Assembly: GCA_949357655.1 (NCBI GenBank) | Contig: CASHTG010000008.1 | Span: 992,001 to 1,056,000 of the forward strand | Direction of reading: 5' to 3' | DNA length: 64,000 bases | DNA from: Parascedosporium putredinis | Lineage: Eukaryota > Ascomycota > Sordariomycetes > Microascales > Microascaceae | Part shown: piece after piece, positions 1 to 11,748 of the stretch | Layout: each line of letters opens with the position of its first letter | Numbering within the stretch: position 1 is the stretch's first letter | Notes under the pieces: model-generated | Told to the model about the DNA's origin: nothing | The model's database searches: none | What the model saw: only the letters and a program-made list of their open reading frames with translations | Program-made: the position numbers and the translations under genes

Positions 1-1545
1 ACTCGACACCAAAGATGTGAAAGTCTTCAGAATAGTCTGTGCGGCGCAGATCTCGCTTGCCGGACGTTTGCTTAAACATGTCCAACTCCCAGACGGGTCC
101 CCAGTGCAAGGTACCGCCAACCTATAAAACGCCACCAAGTCAGCCATCGTTTCATTCCGACCTGTGGCATCGTTGCAGAATTGGGATTGATGAATTTTAT
201 CACCACTAATCCAAGAGGAAGATTAGGGATAGATCATTGCTTACCTCGTTACGCCCACCCTTGTAGCTCGTTCCTTCGTTTCCACGGGATTCCATAATGT
301 CAATTTCGCCTGAGGCAGGCCACCCGCCATAGTATTCCTCTTCAGGCATCATCCTTTTCCGAGGACGCGCAAGGTCATCTGTTAGCGACAAACGCCTCTC
401 ACAACAGGCATCGCTTATCTCTTTTGGGCTTCCGGTGCACACGGCCCGTCTGAAGGAAGGGATGGATGGCAGAAACATAAGAAACGAATGACCTACCATA
501 ACGCCGGCCAAAGCCAATCACCCTTTGGCAGCTTGGCAACAATCTCTACCTTGCCATACGTTATCGTGCGCTTGCCCTTGGTGTTCAACCTCGCACTGCG
601 AATGGGGTTAATGATGTCGCCCGTGGTTTTGTTCGAGGTGATCCCGCACGCCTCGATGCCCGTCGTGGTACATGTCCCGTCCGTCGTGAGGTTGAGCTTG
701 TAGCCGTCGAGGAGCTGGGCCTCGGTGATGTCGATGTCGTCGATGGTGAGCGTGGGGACGATGTGCAAACCCTCCGAGTCGGCATATGCGTTACGCTTGT
801 CGTCTGTAGTCCAGTCGAATGCACCGGAGCCGAACCCGCCGCGCTGTATCTCGTAGTTCCAACTGCTGTCGTCAATTCCGTTGGAAAAATCATCTTCCCA
901 AATGAGGCAGAACTTAATTCGGCGTCAGCATTCGTAATATGGCGGTTAGGGAAAATAAAGTTAAAAAAAAAAAAAGAGAACAAGAAAAAGCAAAATGGCC
1001 TGGGGAAGGGAGGTGTGGCGTTTCAGCCCGCACTTTTCGCCCAAGGGTTGGGTGGCTGAAGAAATAAAAGAAAGCTCAGGTCTTACATCTCGACTACCAT
1101 AAGAATTCCACCCGTCCCAGCAAATGTACGCGCTGATCCCCAAACCCAGCAACGTCATGAAGTAGAAGATCCACCGATCGTAGGCGATACGGTGATCACG
1201 CTTCTCCGTCCAGGGCTTCTCATACTCGCCGATGAGCCTAGAACTCTTGAAACGCTGCTGCTTTGGTGGCGGTTTTTGCACACCTTTGTATAGCGCAAGT
1301 CAGGTGCGTTAGCTCGTCACCAAAATTTGCAAGATATAGAAAGATAGACTCGAGAGATTGAATGGGATCGTAGGAAACTGCTTCGGAGACTCACATGATG
1401 CGATGAATGATGTGCGACCGGAGACGACAGTCGATGCCCTCACGCTCTGCGCGCCTCGGCCAACCGGTGTCCGAAAGGGGTCTTGGCCGTAAAAATCGGC
1501 AACCATGGAGCCGGGCCGGGATGATGCACGCGATGCGGGAGCCAT
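1..1545 (-). CDS. GH16 family glucanase-like membrane protein (3' end beyond the window)
   Basis: Glycoside hydrolase family 16 proteins cut or remodel beta-1,3/1,4-glucans, so a role in fungal cell wall or external glucan is inferred. Five exons join in frame with GT..AG borders: 1545-1395, 1283-1087, 912-497, 353-245 and 121 to the left edge. The first ~90 residues are basic and Ser-rich. A single membrane segment follows in exon 2 (around WIFYFMTLLGLGISAYICW), with no signal peptide, so a type II membrane topology with the enzyme domain outside is likely. The catalytic signature EIDIME (ExDxxE, nucleophile and acid/base Glu, near residues 271-276) lies in exon 4. Exon 3 carries the N-terminal beta-sandwich strands (WEDDFSNGIDDSSWNYEIQ and the following stretch ending LPKGDWLWPALW). 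The substrate cannot be read from the sequence. This is one of the few genes here without a frameshift. Confidence 0.85.
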
Positions 1546-4258
1546 GGTGTATTGTGTGAATGAAGCGCTGGATTCGGCTCAAAGGGTATTCGAGAAGCAC
1601 TCCTCTCTCAAGTCGGAGGGCACCAAGTCACACACTTGGTGGAAGCGGAGGAGAGGATATAAACCGAAGACGGCGATAAGGAGGGCTGCAAAAAGGCCCC
1701 GTGGAACAATGGAAGGTTGGGCGCCTATTTGGGGCTGCAAGATAACCTCTAGGTCGCGAACTTTGTCCAAGTCGGACAATTCATACCCGCTTTAGCTGCT
1801 TGAGCCCGCATCGATAGAGAAACACACACGGATATTGGGGCTAGCAGAATCGATATTCGTTTCAGCTCGCCCGAATCGCCAGGAAGGCGACCAGAGGGTA
1901 GCATTTTCGTCCCTCTTGGCAATCTCGGCAGCGTGTCCCTGGCGTCTCGATCTCGACCTCCCTGTAATGCTCCTTCTCCTTGTCAGAAGCTACTCTACAT
2001 AGGGATGGCGACAAGGAGCTGCGGAGCAAAAAAAACCAGCGTTCTGGTATGCAAGGGTGCGTTATCTTGCGTGCTCGCTGCGTGGTCCCCACTCGCAGGG
2101 AAGAAATTGGAGAATTTGGTTGGGGAGAGAAATCAGTTGATATTGGCAAGGGGCCATATTCGGTCGTTGAACCCTCTTGACGCGGCCGCAAGCACCTGCG
2201 GGGGCCTTGATAGCTCGAACCCCTGTCACAGGGAAAATATTGGCTGGTGGGGGTCAGCAAACGGTTGGATTTTGCCGCGCACCGCCACTGGCTCCTTGAC
2301 AGCGGGAGACAACTCAGCATCGTCAACTGGCACTGTGGATACTTGTACGTTTTCACTTCGACCAGGGTTGGTTTAAGTCTGGCCGCTAGTCTTGGCAAGG
2401 GGGTCGTGGAACCCCAACCAAGAATGGATTTCCATATCGTCCATGTATCCACCACGATAACAACAAGTCCCAATACCAGCCACAGCTCAAGTGCCTCGGG
2501 GAAACGGCATCTGTCACTCGCCCCACCCACACCCTCTCGCGAGCTTGAGGCGTCATCAAGACTAAAAATTTCCTCCGGCCAGTTAGTTGTACCACCCAGT
2601 TCCATGGACACGACGCCAAGATGAGGTATCCCGCTCCGAGCAATACAGCATTAGCAGAGCCAAGGAGCCAAGGCCCAAACCAAGCAAGAACGCCCAGGGG
2701 CAACCAAAGCTGGAAGGTAGAGGAGCAGAGCCAAGATTCCCAATGAGCCAGGCATCCCGACTATCCTAATGTCCATGCTCTCCCCATGTCCCCTGCCAGC
2801 CAATGGATTCTAGTACCCTTTCTTTCGCCTTCCGTAATTCACCACAAGGAGTAAGGGCAGTCAGTGGGAAAAGATTTCGTAATGGAGAACAGGGCCTCTC
2901 ACTCAAGTGACTCCCAATTTCTGCGGGCTGGGCCTCTTCGCCTTGGTATTAGTTTGTTGCTTTCAGCTACCTGAGAATGGTCTTGGCTCCCCCAAGAAGG
3001 ATCCCGAATGCCATTTCAGCTTCCGGCTAAGAAAGCAAAGGATTCACTAGTATGCGATTGTTCCTGTCGAGTTTCTTGGCTCGAGGTTGGTTCCTTCGCT
3101 CGAGGTTGGGCCAGATACCGCTCTGCTCGACTCCGAGCCCCAATACGACACCGCCTGGAATCAGCTGTTTCGGGTTATAACATGGTTTTCCTTTTATCTT
3201 TTTGCTGATGCTGTTCTCCCGAACCATCCAAAAGAGATAGCTCATGTTTCCTTATTTGTTCATGACCCCCATCCTGGTCCTTCCGGTTCGGATTCGATAT
3301 TTTAACGGCTGTTCTACCCGACTGTGCCCTGCCGACGAACAGTCAAGGGGGTGGGTTGGAGGAAGGTGCGTAGAACCCACAATATTGCAGCGATAGCTTT
3401 AAGCACGCCCAGGTCCCTTTGACTTGGCCATGCAAGCGCTGGGATCATGAATGCGCCTATCAACAAACTTGTCCTAAGCTGGAAAGTATTGTGTCGCACA
3501 GAACTGGGCCCGTCGATGTTGTTTCCTTTCCTCCTCCTTATCATGGTCTCGGCAGACTCAGTAAGCTATACAGACTAACAGGGTTCTTGCGGCTTTGATG
3601 GCCCTGCTCGCGCGTGCAAGGGAGGCAGGGGCTGTCGTCTCAGGCAGAACCGCATGCAAGATATAACCACATCAAGACATAACATCGTCAACCGTTGGAA
3701 CTTGGATGCTGAGAAAGCTGGGCACCCCTTCCAGCTCCAACCGCAACCGGTCTAATCCGGACCTCGTATCCCGATTATCGTCGCTGGGTGGGACATGTAT
3801 GCCTCATTTCGATGGTTTTCAATAGTCTGTTCAGGTATTGCTGACACCGAGGGGATCGAGAGGATCGCGTTGCATCGGACTGTTGGTCTCGTCTGTTTCT
3901 ATCTTATCAAGGAGCCCACCACCTTGACGTGGCGGCGAGCAAATGGTCCGCGGCCGGCTGAAAACTGCCATGATTGATGATGTGTGCGTGAGGAGTTGAC
4001 CGGGAGCCTGGAGAACGGCGTGATTCGGTTCTCACCTCGGCGTAAGCGCTGGGAAAAGCGAACGCCTCTGTTTTTGATCCCTCTAGCTCCAAGACCCTTT
4101 ACATGCCCATGTGGTCCCTCCTCCCTCATTTACCTTTCTTCCATGCTCTTGTCTCACTTTATCTTCCCGCTCCTAGCTTTAAGTAGTTACTCGTCGTAAC
4201 CCACAGGTGGCTCTCTGTCTAAGCTTGCTTTTCAGTCCAAGACAGGCCATTTGCCAGA
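1546..4258. other. Intergenic region between divergent GH16 and GT2 genes
   Basis: I recognise no gene here. It must contain the promoters of the GH16 gene (leftward) and the GT2 gene (rightward). Open frames occur on both strands at 1862-2611, but they lack domain signatures, codon-like composition or intron support. Confidence 0.5.
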
Positions 4259-7200
4259 ATGGAAGAACCTAGGCTCACGTCCCAGAGCGTGGGATACCTC
4301 AACAGGCTATCGTCATTCCAGTTTCCTGTCTCTGAGGAAGACTCTCCCATCAACAGCAGAGAGGAGTCTGTCGCGGTAAGCCAAAACTATTTCTTTTTCT
4401 TCTCTTTTCTTTTGTTCTTCATGATGGCATACAGTGCCCTATGCACCCATCATACTAACAAAGGGCTTCGCCTGTGTGAAGATAGCAAAGTTCCTCTGCC
4501 GCCGCCTCACCGCCCATGGATGGATAAAACCTTCTTCGGGAGATGGCTTCCAAGGAGGCGTGGTCCTCTCCACGGACGAGGAGGACGTCTTCGTCTCAGA
4601 GCCCGAGAACTGCTACCCGGAGCTCATACCCTTCTGCCGCAAGCTCGACATCGGCGCGCTGTGCACCATGCAGGGCGACGTCGTCAACGATCTCTTGCAA
4701 CGCCTCCACCCCGACACCGCCGAGGTCGTCCTGGCAGCCGACCAGGTCGTACCCATCCTAGGTTCGCGCCGAGACCTGATCAACTCCGACTCCAGCGTCC
4801 GCCGCCGCGACTTTGCGTGCTTCATCAAGGACGAGAAGCTTCTCCTCGCGTGGAGTACGAATGCCAATGCGCTTGCGCCTCACATGTCTCACCTCGAGAC
4901 CAAGATGATGGATGCGGTACGTTGCATCAACACCTTTGACTGGACTTGCCTCCCGAGACCAATCTCCAAAGTGTGGAGTCGGCTCAGCTAACTCGTGTGT
5001 CATTAGATATGGGGAAAGAAGCTCAGCGGCCTACCCACACCCCAGCTTCGATCTAGACATCCCTCTCCAGCCCCCAATTCATACTCCCGCCCGGGGAGCT
5101 ACCCCAGTGGGTCGGAAAAGCGGCTCGAAGCGGATGCGACCTCAATCTCCCTGGACGCCGAGGATGAGGAGGCCATCAAAATCGCCCTCGCCCCTTCGTG
5201 CTGACGCACTCCATCATGATTGGCCTCGCAATGTGTCTCTTGATCGTCGTGGAATCCCTCGCAGTTCGCGTCATCCTCATTGAGATTCGTCTGCTCGGGG
5301 CTGAAGCATACAACCGCCTAGCCCTCTTGGTAACCCTCCCTATATTCATGTTCATGGGTATGTTTGTGTTCACGGTGTTGTTCGGATGCTTGTTCCAGGC
5401 CTTTGGCCCCATGCAAGACATCATGAGCGGCAATACCCGCTACTTCAGCGGGCGGGCTCCAGAGCTGTGGAGGCACCCCAACATCGAGTGGCCCCACATC
5501 ACGATCCAGATGCCGGTATACAAGGAAGGCCTCAAGGGCGTCATCATCCCCACCATCAATTCCGTCTTGCCTGCCATTCAGCACTACGAGCGCCTCGGTG
5601 GCACCGCGTCCGTCTTCGTCTGCGAGGACGGCATGCAAGCCGTGAAGCCCGAGATTGCCGAGATGCGTCAGAAATTCTACCGCGCCAACAACATTGGTTG
5701 GGTCGCGCGTCCGCCGCACAACAAGGACGGCTTCGTCCGCGCCGGCAAGTTCAAGAAGGCGAGCAACATGAACTACGCGCTCGACTTTAGTCTTCGGGTA
5801 GAGGACGAGCTCCTCAAGTTGTGTCGGGAGAAGGCCGCGGAACTCCAGTGCCGTCCTGAGGAGATCTCGGTCGATATGGAGAATGAACTCTATGAGATTG
5901 CCCTGGAGAAGATTCTTGCCGATGACCAGGGTCGCACCATGGCTGCAGGTAACATTCGCATGGGCGACATTATCCTCTTGATTGATTGCGATACTAGGGT
6001 GGTAAGTTGCCCAACGAGCAATCTTTAGAACCTGGCGCTCTAGTACTAACACAATCGTTCACATGCAGCCTATCGACTGTCTGTCCCTTGCCGCTATGGA
6101 AATGGAGGAGAGCCCCGAGGTCGCCATTATTCAGCATGCTTCCGGTGTTATGAATGTGACCAACAGCTTTTTTGAGAACGCAAGTGAGTAGTCGTCTCCA
6201 ATCCCAACTTTAATTAGATGAGATAGATGCTAACCCGCCTTGTCCCAACTAGTCACCTACTTCACCGACCTCGTGTACCTTCTTATCCGGTTCTCTGTCG
6301 GCAACGGCGACTACGCACCCTTCGTCGGACACAACGCGTTCCTACGGTGGAAGGCTCTGCAAAGCGTTCGGTTCACGGATAAGGCTGGCAAAGAACAATT
6401 CTGGAGTGAGGATCATGTATCGGAAGATTTCGACATGTCCCTCCGACTCCAAACCGCCGGTTTCGTTGTGCGACTTGCTACATACGGTACGTTTGTATGC
6501 AAGCTAAACCATCTCCAGTCATTGGTACTAATCAAGCGATGCTTTACGATATAGATGACGGCGAGTTTAAGGAGGGTGTATCCCTGACTGTTTTCGATGA
6601 GCTCCTACGATGGGAAAAATACGCGTACGGTTGCTCGGAGCTGGTAAGTCAAACCACCTTAACTCCTACTACACGCTCATGGCTAATCGTTTGCATCTTA
6701 GATTTTCAACCCCGTGTATACCTGGCTCTGGAAGGGTCCCTTCACCAAGCTTTTCCTCCGCTTCCTTTGGAGTAACATGAAGCTCTCGTCCAAGTTCACC
6801 ATTCTCGGCTACGTCGGCACATACTACTCCATCGCCGCCGCGCTCCCTCTCGCCTTTGCCAACTACTTCCTCACCGGCTGGGTCGCCGCCGACATCGACC
6901 AGGCCTACTCGCACAGCTGGAGCGTCCTCGCGGGCCAACTCGTCATCTTCGTCGCCGCGTCCCCGGTCCTGTTCGCCTGGTACCGCCACCGCATCGGCAA
7001 CAAGAAGTTTTGGTGGGGAATCATCGAGGCCTGGAAGTGGCTGCCCTTCTTCGTCGTCTTTTTCGGAGGCCTGAGCTGGCATCTGTCGTACGCCCTCCTC
7101 GCCCATCTCCTCTGCCTTCCCATCGAGTGGAGCAGTACCGCGAAGGAGCTTGAGGGTTCCGGCTTCTTTATTAGTTTGGAGAAAGTTCTGTCCACTTTTA

Positions 7201-7361
7201 AATGGGCGCTCCTGTTTGCGGTTCCCACGGCTGGTGCAATGGTCTATCTTGCTCGATTCGCTCCTGTGGGCTGGGAGATTACGGACTGGACGACCATTGT
7301 GCCCCTCGCCAATCAGATCGGTGGCCATATTGGTCTCCCTCTCCTCAGCATTTTACTCTAG
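4259..7361 (+). CDS. GT2 family processive glycosyltransferase (membrane polysaccharide synthase-like)
   Basis: A glycosyltransferase family 2 membrane enzyme of the cellulose/chitin/hyaluronan synthase type, predicted to polymerise a sugar nucleotide and export the chain. Related fungal GT2 proteins are needed for normal hyphal surface growth; assignment to that clade is inference. Exons: 4259-4375, about 4484-4916, 5007-6001, 6069-6183, 6253-6486, 6555-6643, 6702-7361. Exon 3 starts with a low-complexity acidic stretch, then two membrane segments (SIMIGLAMCLLIVVESLAVR; LVTLPIFMFMGMFVFTVLFG). The catalytic domain follows, with the first Asp in VFVCEDGM, the acceptor-side KKASNMNYALD, the DxD motif LIDCDTRV, the base in SEDFDMSLRLQ, and LLRWEKYAYG as the QxxRW counterpart. 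Several membrane helices end the protein. Two problems: the best acceptor of intron 1 (ends 4434) breaks phase, and the frame shifts at a CCCC run at 5191-5194. About 880 residues if repaired. Confidence 0.85.
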
Positions 7362-8515
7362 GCAGGTTTCAGCTTTCACTCCACGACAGAAGGGTATATA
7401 CATAGATGGCGCTTTACTATTTCCGGCCGCGCCCTAAGGTAGAACGCGGCTGGAGAAGTCAAGCAAAGACCGCCAAACTGATGCACTAGTTCTTTTAGGT
7501 CTAGCACGAAGGCACAGTAACGCCAGGTGATACCACACACGACGGTTTAGTTAGAATAGGGCTGAGTCGGCTCCGGTTAGAACAGTCAAGGGTAGATAGA
7601 GGGTTTCATGCTTAATTTCTAGACAAACGATATTATAAACCACATGGCAGACCATCTTACATGAGACCACTGTTCGAGAATTCTACGCTCAGCATTTTAA
7701 CTCCACTACGAACCAAGCCAGTCACGATAAAGATAATAGAGCGTTTCACTCCTGACCGCCTAGATTCTGTACATTTCTCGCCCGCATGACCCCTGCGACA
7801 CATCGCCTAGTCTAACTGACACCGCAGCCAACCTATCTACATTGCGACCTAGGTGTAATCGACCGCGTCCGCTCACCAATTGATCACTATCAACTACTTC
7901 CCGATACCCCTTGTAGCGCTACGCATAAGATGAGATAGTATCAGATAACGGCTGGAGAAGGTTTCCCACCTCATGGAGCGATCAGTGAGCCTACTTACCT
8001 TGACGACGTCAAAGTAGATCCAGATATACACGGTTTTGGCCCGCGTCTCAATACGGTTTATAAGAGGACCTACCCGTTGTGTCACTTGCAAGTCCTGACT
8101 ATCTTACCCCTACAACCTTCAACCTGCAGAAAAGTAGGACCGTCTTATCCTCTTAGTGGGCATAGTTTGCTTTTTTTTCTCCTTCTTAGGACTTGGGCAC
8201 CAGCTCGCAATTCTCATCGTTGATGTAATCGAAGGATTGAACACATTTGAAATGCCAAAAATTTGTAGGGGCCCTAAATTTTTGCAGGGCTCCAAAACTT
8301 TGCTCCGAAATTTTTCATGCGAGGGCCAACAATTGTATAGATCATTTCAGGTTCCAAAAGCTTTTGACTGTGATGAAGAGCACAACGGGAAGGAAAGGCC
8401 AAAGTCTCTAGCATATAAACTGGCATATAAATGAACACGATGCTCTGGCCTCGAGCTTGTTCCTCCCCATCGGTTATGGAACAGAACAGACTCTTTCTGG
8501 ACTTGTTATCGATAC
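7362..8515. other. Intergenic region with an AT-rich quasi-palindrome
   Basis: No gene recognised. It holds the 3' flank of the GT2 gene and the upstream region of the C2H2 gene. The only structure I see is the inverted repeat at 8256-8284 and nearby AAATTTTT-rich copies up to about 8320. Confidence 0.4.
8256..8284. repeat. 29-nt quasi-palindrome
   Basis: Outer arms CAAAAATTT (8256-8264) and AAATTTTTG (8276-8284) are exact reverse complements, and the centre around GGGGCCC is almost self-complementary. It lies about 230 nt upstream of the C2H2 gene start. It could be a dyad-symmetric binding site or a remnant of a small repeat; the sequence alone does not decide. Confidence 0.6.
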
Positions 8516-9705
8516 ATGCACCTTCAGGATCTGAATGAACAACGGGTAATCGACATGGATACGACATCGTTTTGCACCCTTCCTGACCTGCCTGAAGGAC
8601 ATGAATTCTCCTATTACAGCGCCCCGCCACAGTTTCCAACGCCCAGCTCGCAATGGGAACTTGCTCCGCCTGGCCAACCCGCTCCCGATGAACAGACAGA
8701 TGGTCCCGGGACTAGTGGGTCAGCTCCGCTTGGCTCCGCCGCCTTGAACGCCGCTCCTCACAAGAACAACGGCATACTTATCCGTCACCCGACGACCCCT
8801 TGCCTGAGGGGCCAATACCCGCCGTCCTGCCTCGCAGCCATTCCGATGTCTCACTGAATTTTGCATGCCCCTACTATAGGAAGGACCCCTTCCGCTTTGA
8901 CAAGTGTATGGGGTACAAACTCTGCCGCATCAGTTCCGTGAGGCAACATCTTCGGCGCCGGCATACTTCACCGAACCCTAGCTGTGAACAGTGCCAAGGA
9001 ACATTCAGTACAGCTGCCGAGTATCAAATTCACGTCCAAGGAAATCAGTGTTCACTTGAAACATACCGACCCAACTGCGGTAACACCGGCGGTGATGGCT
9101 ACATGACGCACACGCAACGGGAACACGTCGCACGCCCAGCGGATAAGAAGCTCAGTCCCGCTCAACAATGGCATGCCTTATGGGACGCCTTATTCCCGGA
9201 TGCGCCCGGGCCAAGGATCCCGTACCTGGGCACGCCTATGGAGGAGTATTCTTACATTGTGCGCGATATCTGGAATTGCGAAGCCCTCAGTCACGTCTCG
9301 CTTATCCTGAGAGAGTATCGTGGGTCGGCGTTGGGAGATGTAGCGCAATACCCAACGCTGATCGGAAACGTATTGGACTCGGTTCTGGGCAGAATAAATC
9401 AGCTTTACAATTTACATCACGGAGCTCAGGGCCGCGGGCCGAATCAGCGAACCGCGATGGGGCTGACACACAACCACAACGTTGTGCTGCCAGACTTGCT
9501 AGCCTCGTCGCAATTCTCTCCTCTTCAGCCATACCATCTCTCCCCCAATGTTCAAGGTGACATGGCTGGTAGATCTAGTCTCTCGGATATCCAGCTTGAT
9601 CCCTCGTTCGCTCTTCTGGGTACTGCAGAAGAATTTGAAAACTGGGAGGTCCCAGTGGTGTTCGGCCATCATAGCGCCGATCCCACCAACCACGGTAGGG
9701 CTTGA
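8516..9705 (+). CDS. C2H2 zinc-finger domain protein of the fungal CPYY type
   Basis: A protein with an atypical pair of C2H2 zinc fingers. The first begins CPYYRKDPFRF, continues CMGYKLCRISSVRQHL and ends RRRH; the second is CEQCQGTFSTAAEYQIHV followed by a Cys. This arrangement is common in uncharacterised fungal proteins, often from variable genome regions; nucleic-acid binding is expected but no target is known to me. The N-terminal ~85 residues are Pro/Ser-rich and look disordered. The C-terminal ~250 residues carry no motif I know, apart from a segment around PAQQWHALWDALFPDAP seen after such fingers. Start 8516 is the first ATG; ATG 8555 is an alternative. The frame changes by one missing base between about 8716 and 8800, before the fingers, so the reading is two overlapping frames. 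About 396 residues. Confidence 0.65.
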
Positions 9706-10112
9706 AAAAACTTGTGATGCTACGAGTAACTGGCTGGTGGAACAACAAAGGGGTTCATTCTTCTCTTTCTCTCCTACTCTCGTTTTCATGCTTCCACACA
9801 ATCATTTTAAATATATGTTTCGATTTATTTCCTTTGATAATAAAATTTGATTGACCTTTAATAGCTACAGAAGAGAAAGATCCGAAGCTGTCGTCTATGA
9901 AGAGGGTAATCGGCTCGCGCGGCGCCGCTATTTTTGCTGGACGAAAGATACATTTGACAGAGCAGCGTAAACCTGGGCGAACTTAAAGTACCTCTTAGGA
10001 CCTATGTCACCTAATTTACATGGGGCAGATTTCCTAGAGTACCTACTATCTCTTATCATCGAGATATCGAAGATTCTTTCAGCTTTGTGAAGCCTCATCA
10101 AACCTCACGATA

Positions 10113-10170
10113 GACTATAGCTCGGTAGACTATGGCTTATGACGGACTATAACTCATGATGGACTATGGA
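10113..10170. repeat. Imperfect tandem repeat starting GACTAT
   Basis: Four consecutive units begin with GACTAT (10113, 10128, 10145 and about 10162), with spacing of 15-17 nt and related following bases (AGCTC, GGCTT, AACTC, GGACT). They lie within the AT-rich gene-poor stretch. Confidence 0.55.
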
Positions 10171-11486
10171 CTACTCCTACGTATAATAGAATAGAGGGAT
10201 ATATATAATACATCGTTAGAGGCGCTCACCATAGATGTGTAGAAGAATGATTACGTAGGGTGGGGGTTCGAGGATGCTAAATCGCGGCAGCTCAAGGATG
10301 AACAGATCTTTTGCTATTTGAAGCAAATCGTCGAATTTGCTCGTGTCTGCCGCTACTAGCCCTTTTAAGCTCGAAGAATGGGCCAAAAAGCTGTAGCAAA
10401 GGTGTATCCATATGATTTTTCTTACAACTAAAATGCTACACAACCTGACCACTGTGCCAAAAGGATCTACCTACCTCATGGTTATTCAAGCAAGCTGGGT
10501 CAGACTTAATAATTCCACTTGGCGCAACAATTTTGGATGCTAGAAATTGCCTGATGTATCTTTTTGTGCTGTGAGTTTTGGTGGGAAAAATATGATTCCG
10601 ATCTACTTATACTATGGCATTCTCCTAGAGATTTGATGTTAATTTTGGTGCTTCCGAGCAGGAGGAAACAGCGGCGCCGCGCGAGTCGATTGCCCCCTTT
10701 AGAGTCAATTTGCGGTGTTAGAAATGCTTATTATTATTCCATCACCTGAGGGCTACCTCGGTACATCCAATGGGTCCATATACATCTGTGCCCTTCAAGC
10801 CAGCAGTAATCTTTGACATATTTACCGAGGTCAGGGGCTGACTGGCCTATCTAGATCAGAACAGTTCCTCTTCTGGGAACCTTTTCCTCTCCCACCTTCC
10901 ATCACTAAGGGGGCATGTAATACGGGTACCGCTCCACAAAACAGGTTCGATCCTGACAAGGTGGAGGTGGGAGATCAATTTTTATTTACAGTCAAATACA
11001 CCCATACCTCGGTACATACAGACACATCTATGGATGTGGATGCACTTGCAGTACAATGGATACAGATGTATAAATTGATTGGTTCTCAGCTTGCAGGTTA
11101 AAGGTGTCTGACGTGTCTCTCTTCCAGCCCAGTTGTGTAATAATTTTTATCGGCGAAAGTTTTCGGGTACAACCTCTGCCGCCATTGAACACCTCCAAAA
11201 CTTTGAAGGTAGGGCGCCAATTAGACCAGCAGGCGACGACGTGACACCATCACCATCTACATGTACCAATCGAAAGGCATTGGTCTACCAAGATGTGAAA
11301 ACGTTCCAAATGTTCAGTTCTATGTGACCAAGGCTTCTCTTATCACTCGCAAAAGTTTTCTCACCGCCGTCAGCGACCGTCATGTTGTACCACCCCAAAT
11401 GTTTCGATCTTCGTTTGAACGATAGGCTTGTGCCGTTAAGAGGAGGGAATGTTTATGCAAAGACATACAGAATAGGGTAAAAGTTC

Positions 11487-11528
11487 GAAAAGTTTTTGAA
11501 AATTTTTCAATACTGTGAAAAGTTTTTG
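11487..11528. repeat. Direct repeat GAAAAGTTTTTG, two copies 30 nt apart
   Basis: Exact 12-nt copies occupy 11487-11498 and 11517-11528. The intervening sequence contains the small palindrome GAAAATTTTTC. The function is unknown. Confidence 0.6.
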
Positions 11529-11628
11529 CAGTCGACTTTGCAGCTCGTCTCTGCGAATCGGATGAGTCTCATTCACGCGGTAGACGCTCGTTGAGAACAA
11601 TTTAAACTTGAATATAATACATTGGACG

Positions 11629-11648
11629 GATCCATCCATGGATGGATC
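11629..11648. repeat. Perfect 20-bp palindrome upstream of the Clr5-ankyrin gene
   Basis: The sequence GATCCATCCATGGATGGATC equals its own reverse complement. It ends 100 nt before the ATG at 11749, so it may be a binding site for a dimeric regulator or a cruciform-prone element. No protein can be assigned. Confidence 0.75.
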
Positions 11649-11748
11649 AATCTAAAATTATAGATCTCTTCCCTGACAGATTCGTCTTTCGCTTTTGCCC
11701 CTCCCTTTTCTTCATAATTTCAAAAGAGAAAGGGAAAAATAAAAAACA

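Larger units (their letters stand above)
9706..11748. other. AT-rich, gene-poor stretch with short repeats
   Basis: No gene recognised. The stretch is rich in TpA, has no long open frames and contains imperfect tandem repeats (10113-10170), a direct repeat (11487-11528) and a perfect palindrome (11629-11648). A 78-codon open frame on the minus strand at 10216-10452 matches no family I know. The composition would fit an old repeat mutated by RIP, which I could not measure. Confidence 0.4.

Noticed and set aside
1862..2611. A 249-codon minus-strand open frame
   Set aside because: It has no domain, signal peptide or family resemblance, and overlaps comparably open frames on the other strand. 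Long chance frames are common at this GC content.
10216..10452. Possible transposase remnant on the minus strand
   Set aside because: The 78-codon frame shows no catalytic motif and no terminal inverted repeats or target duplication were found around it.
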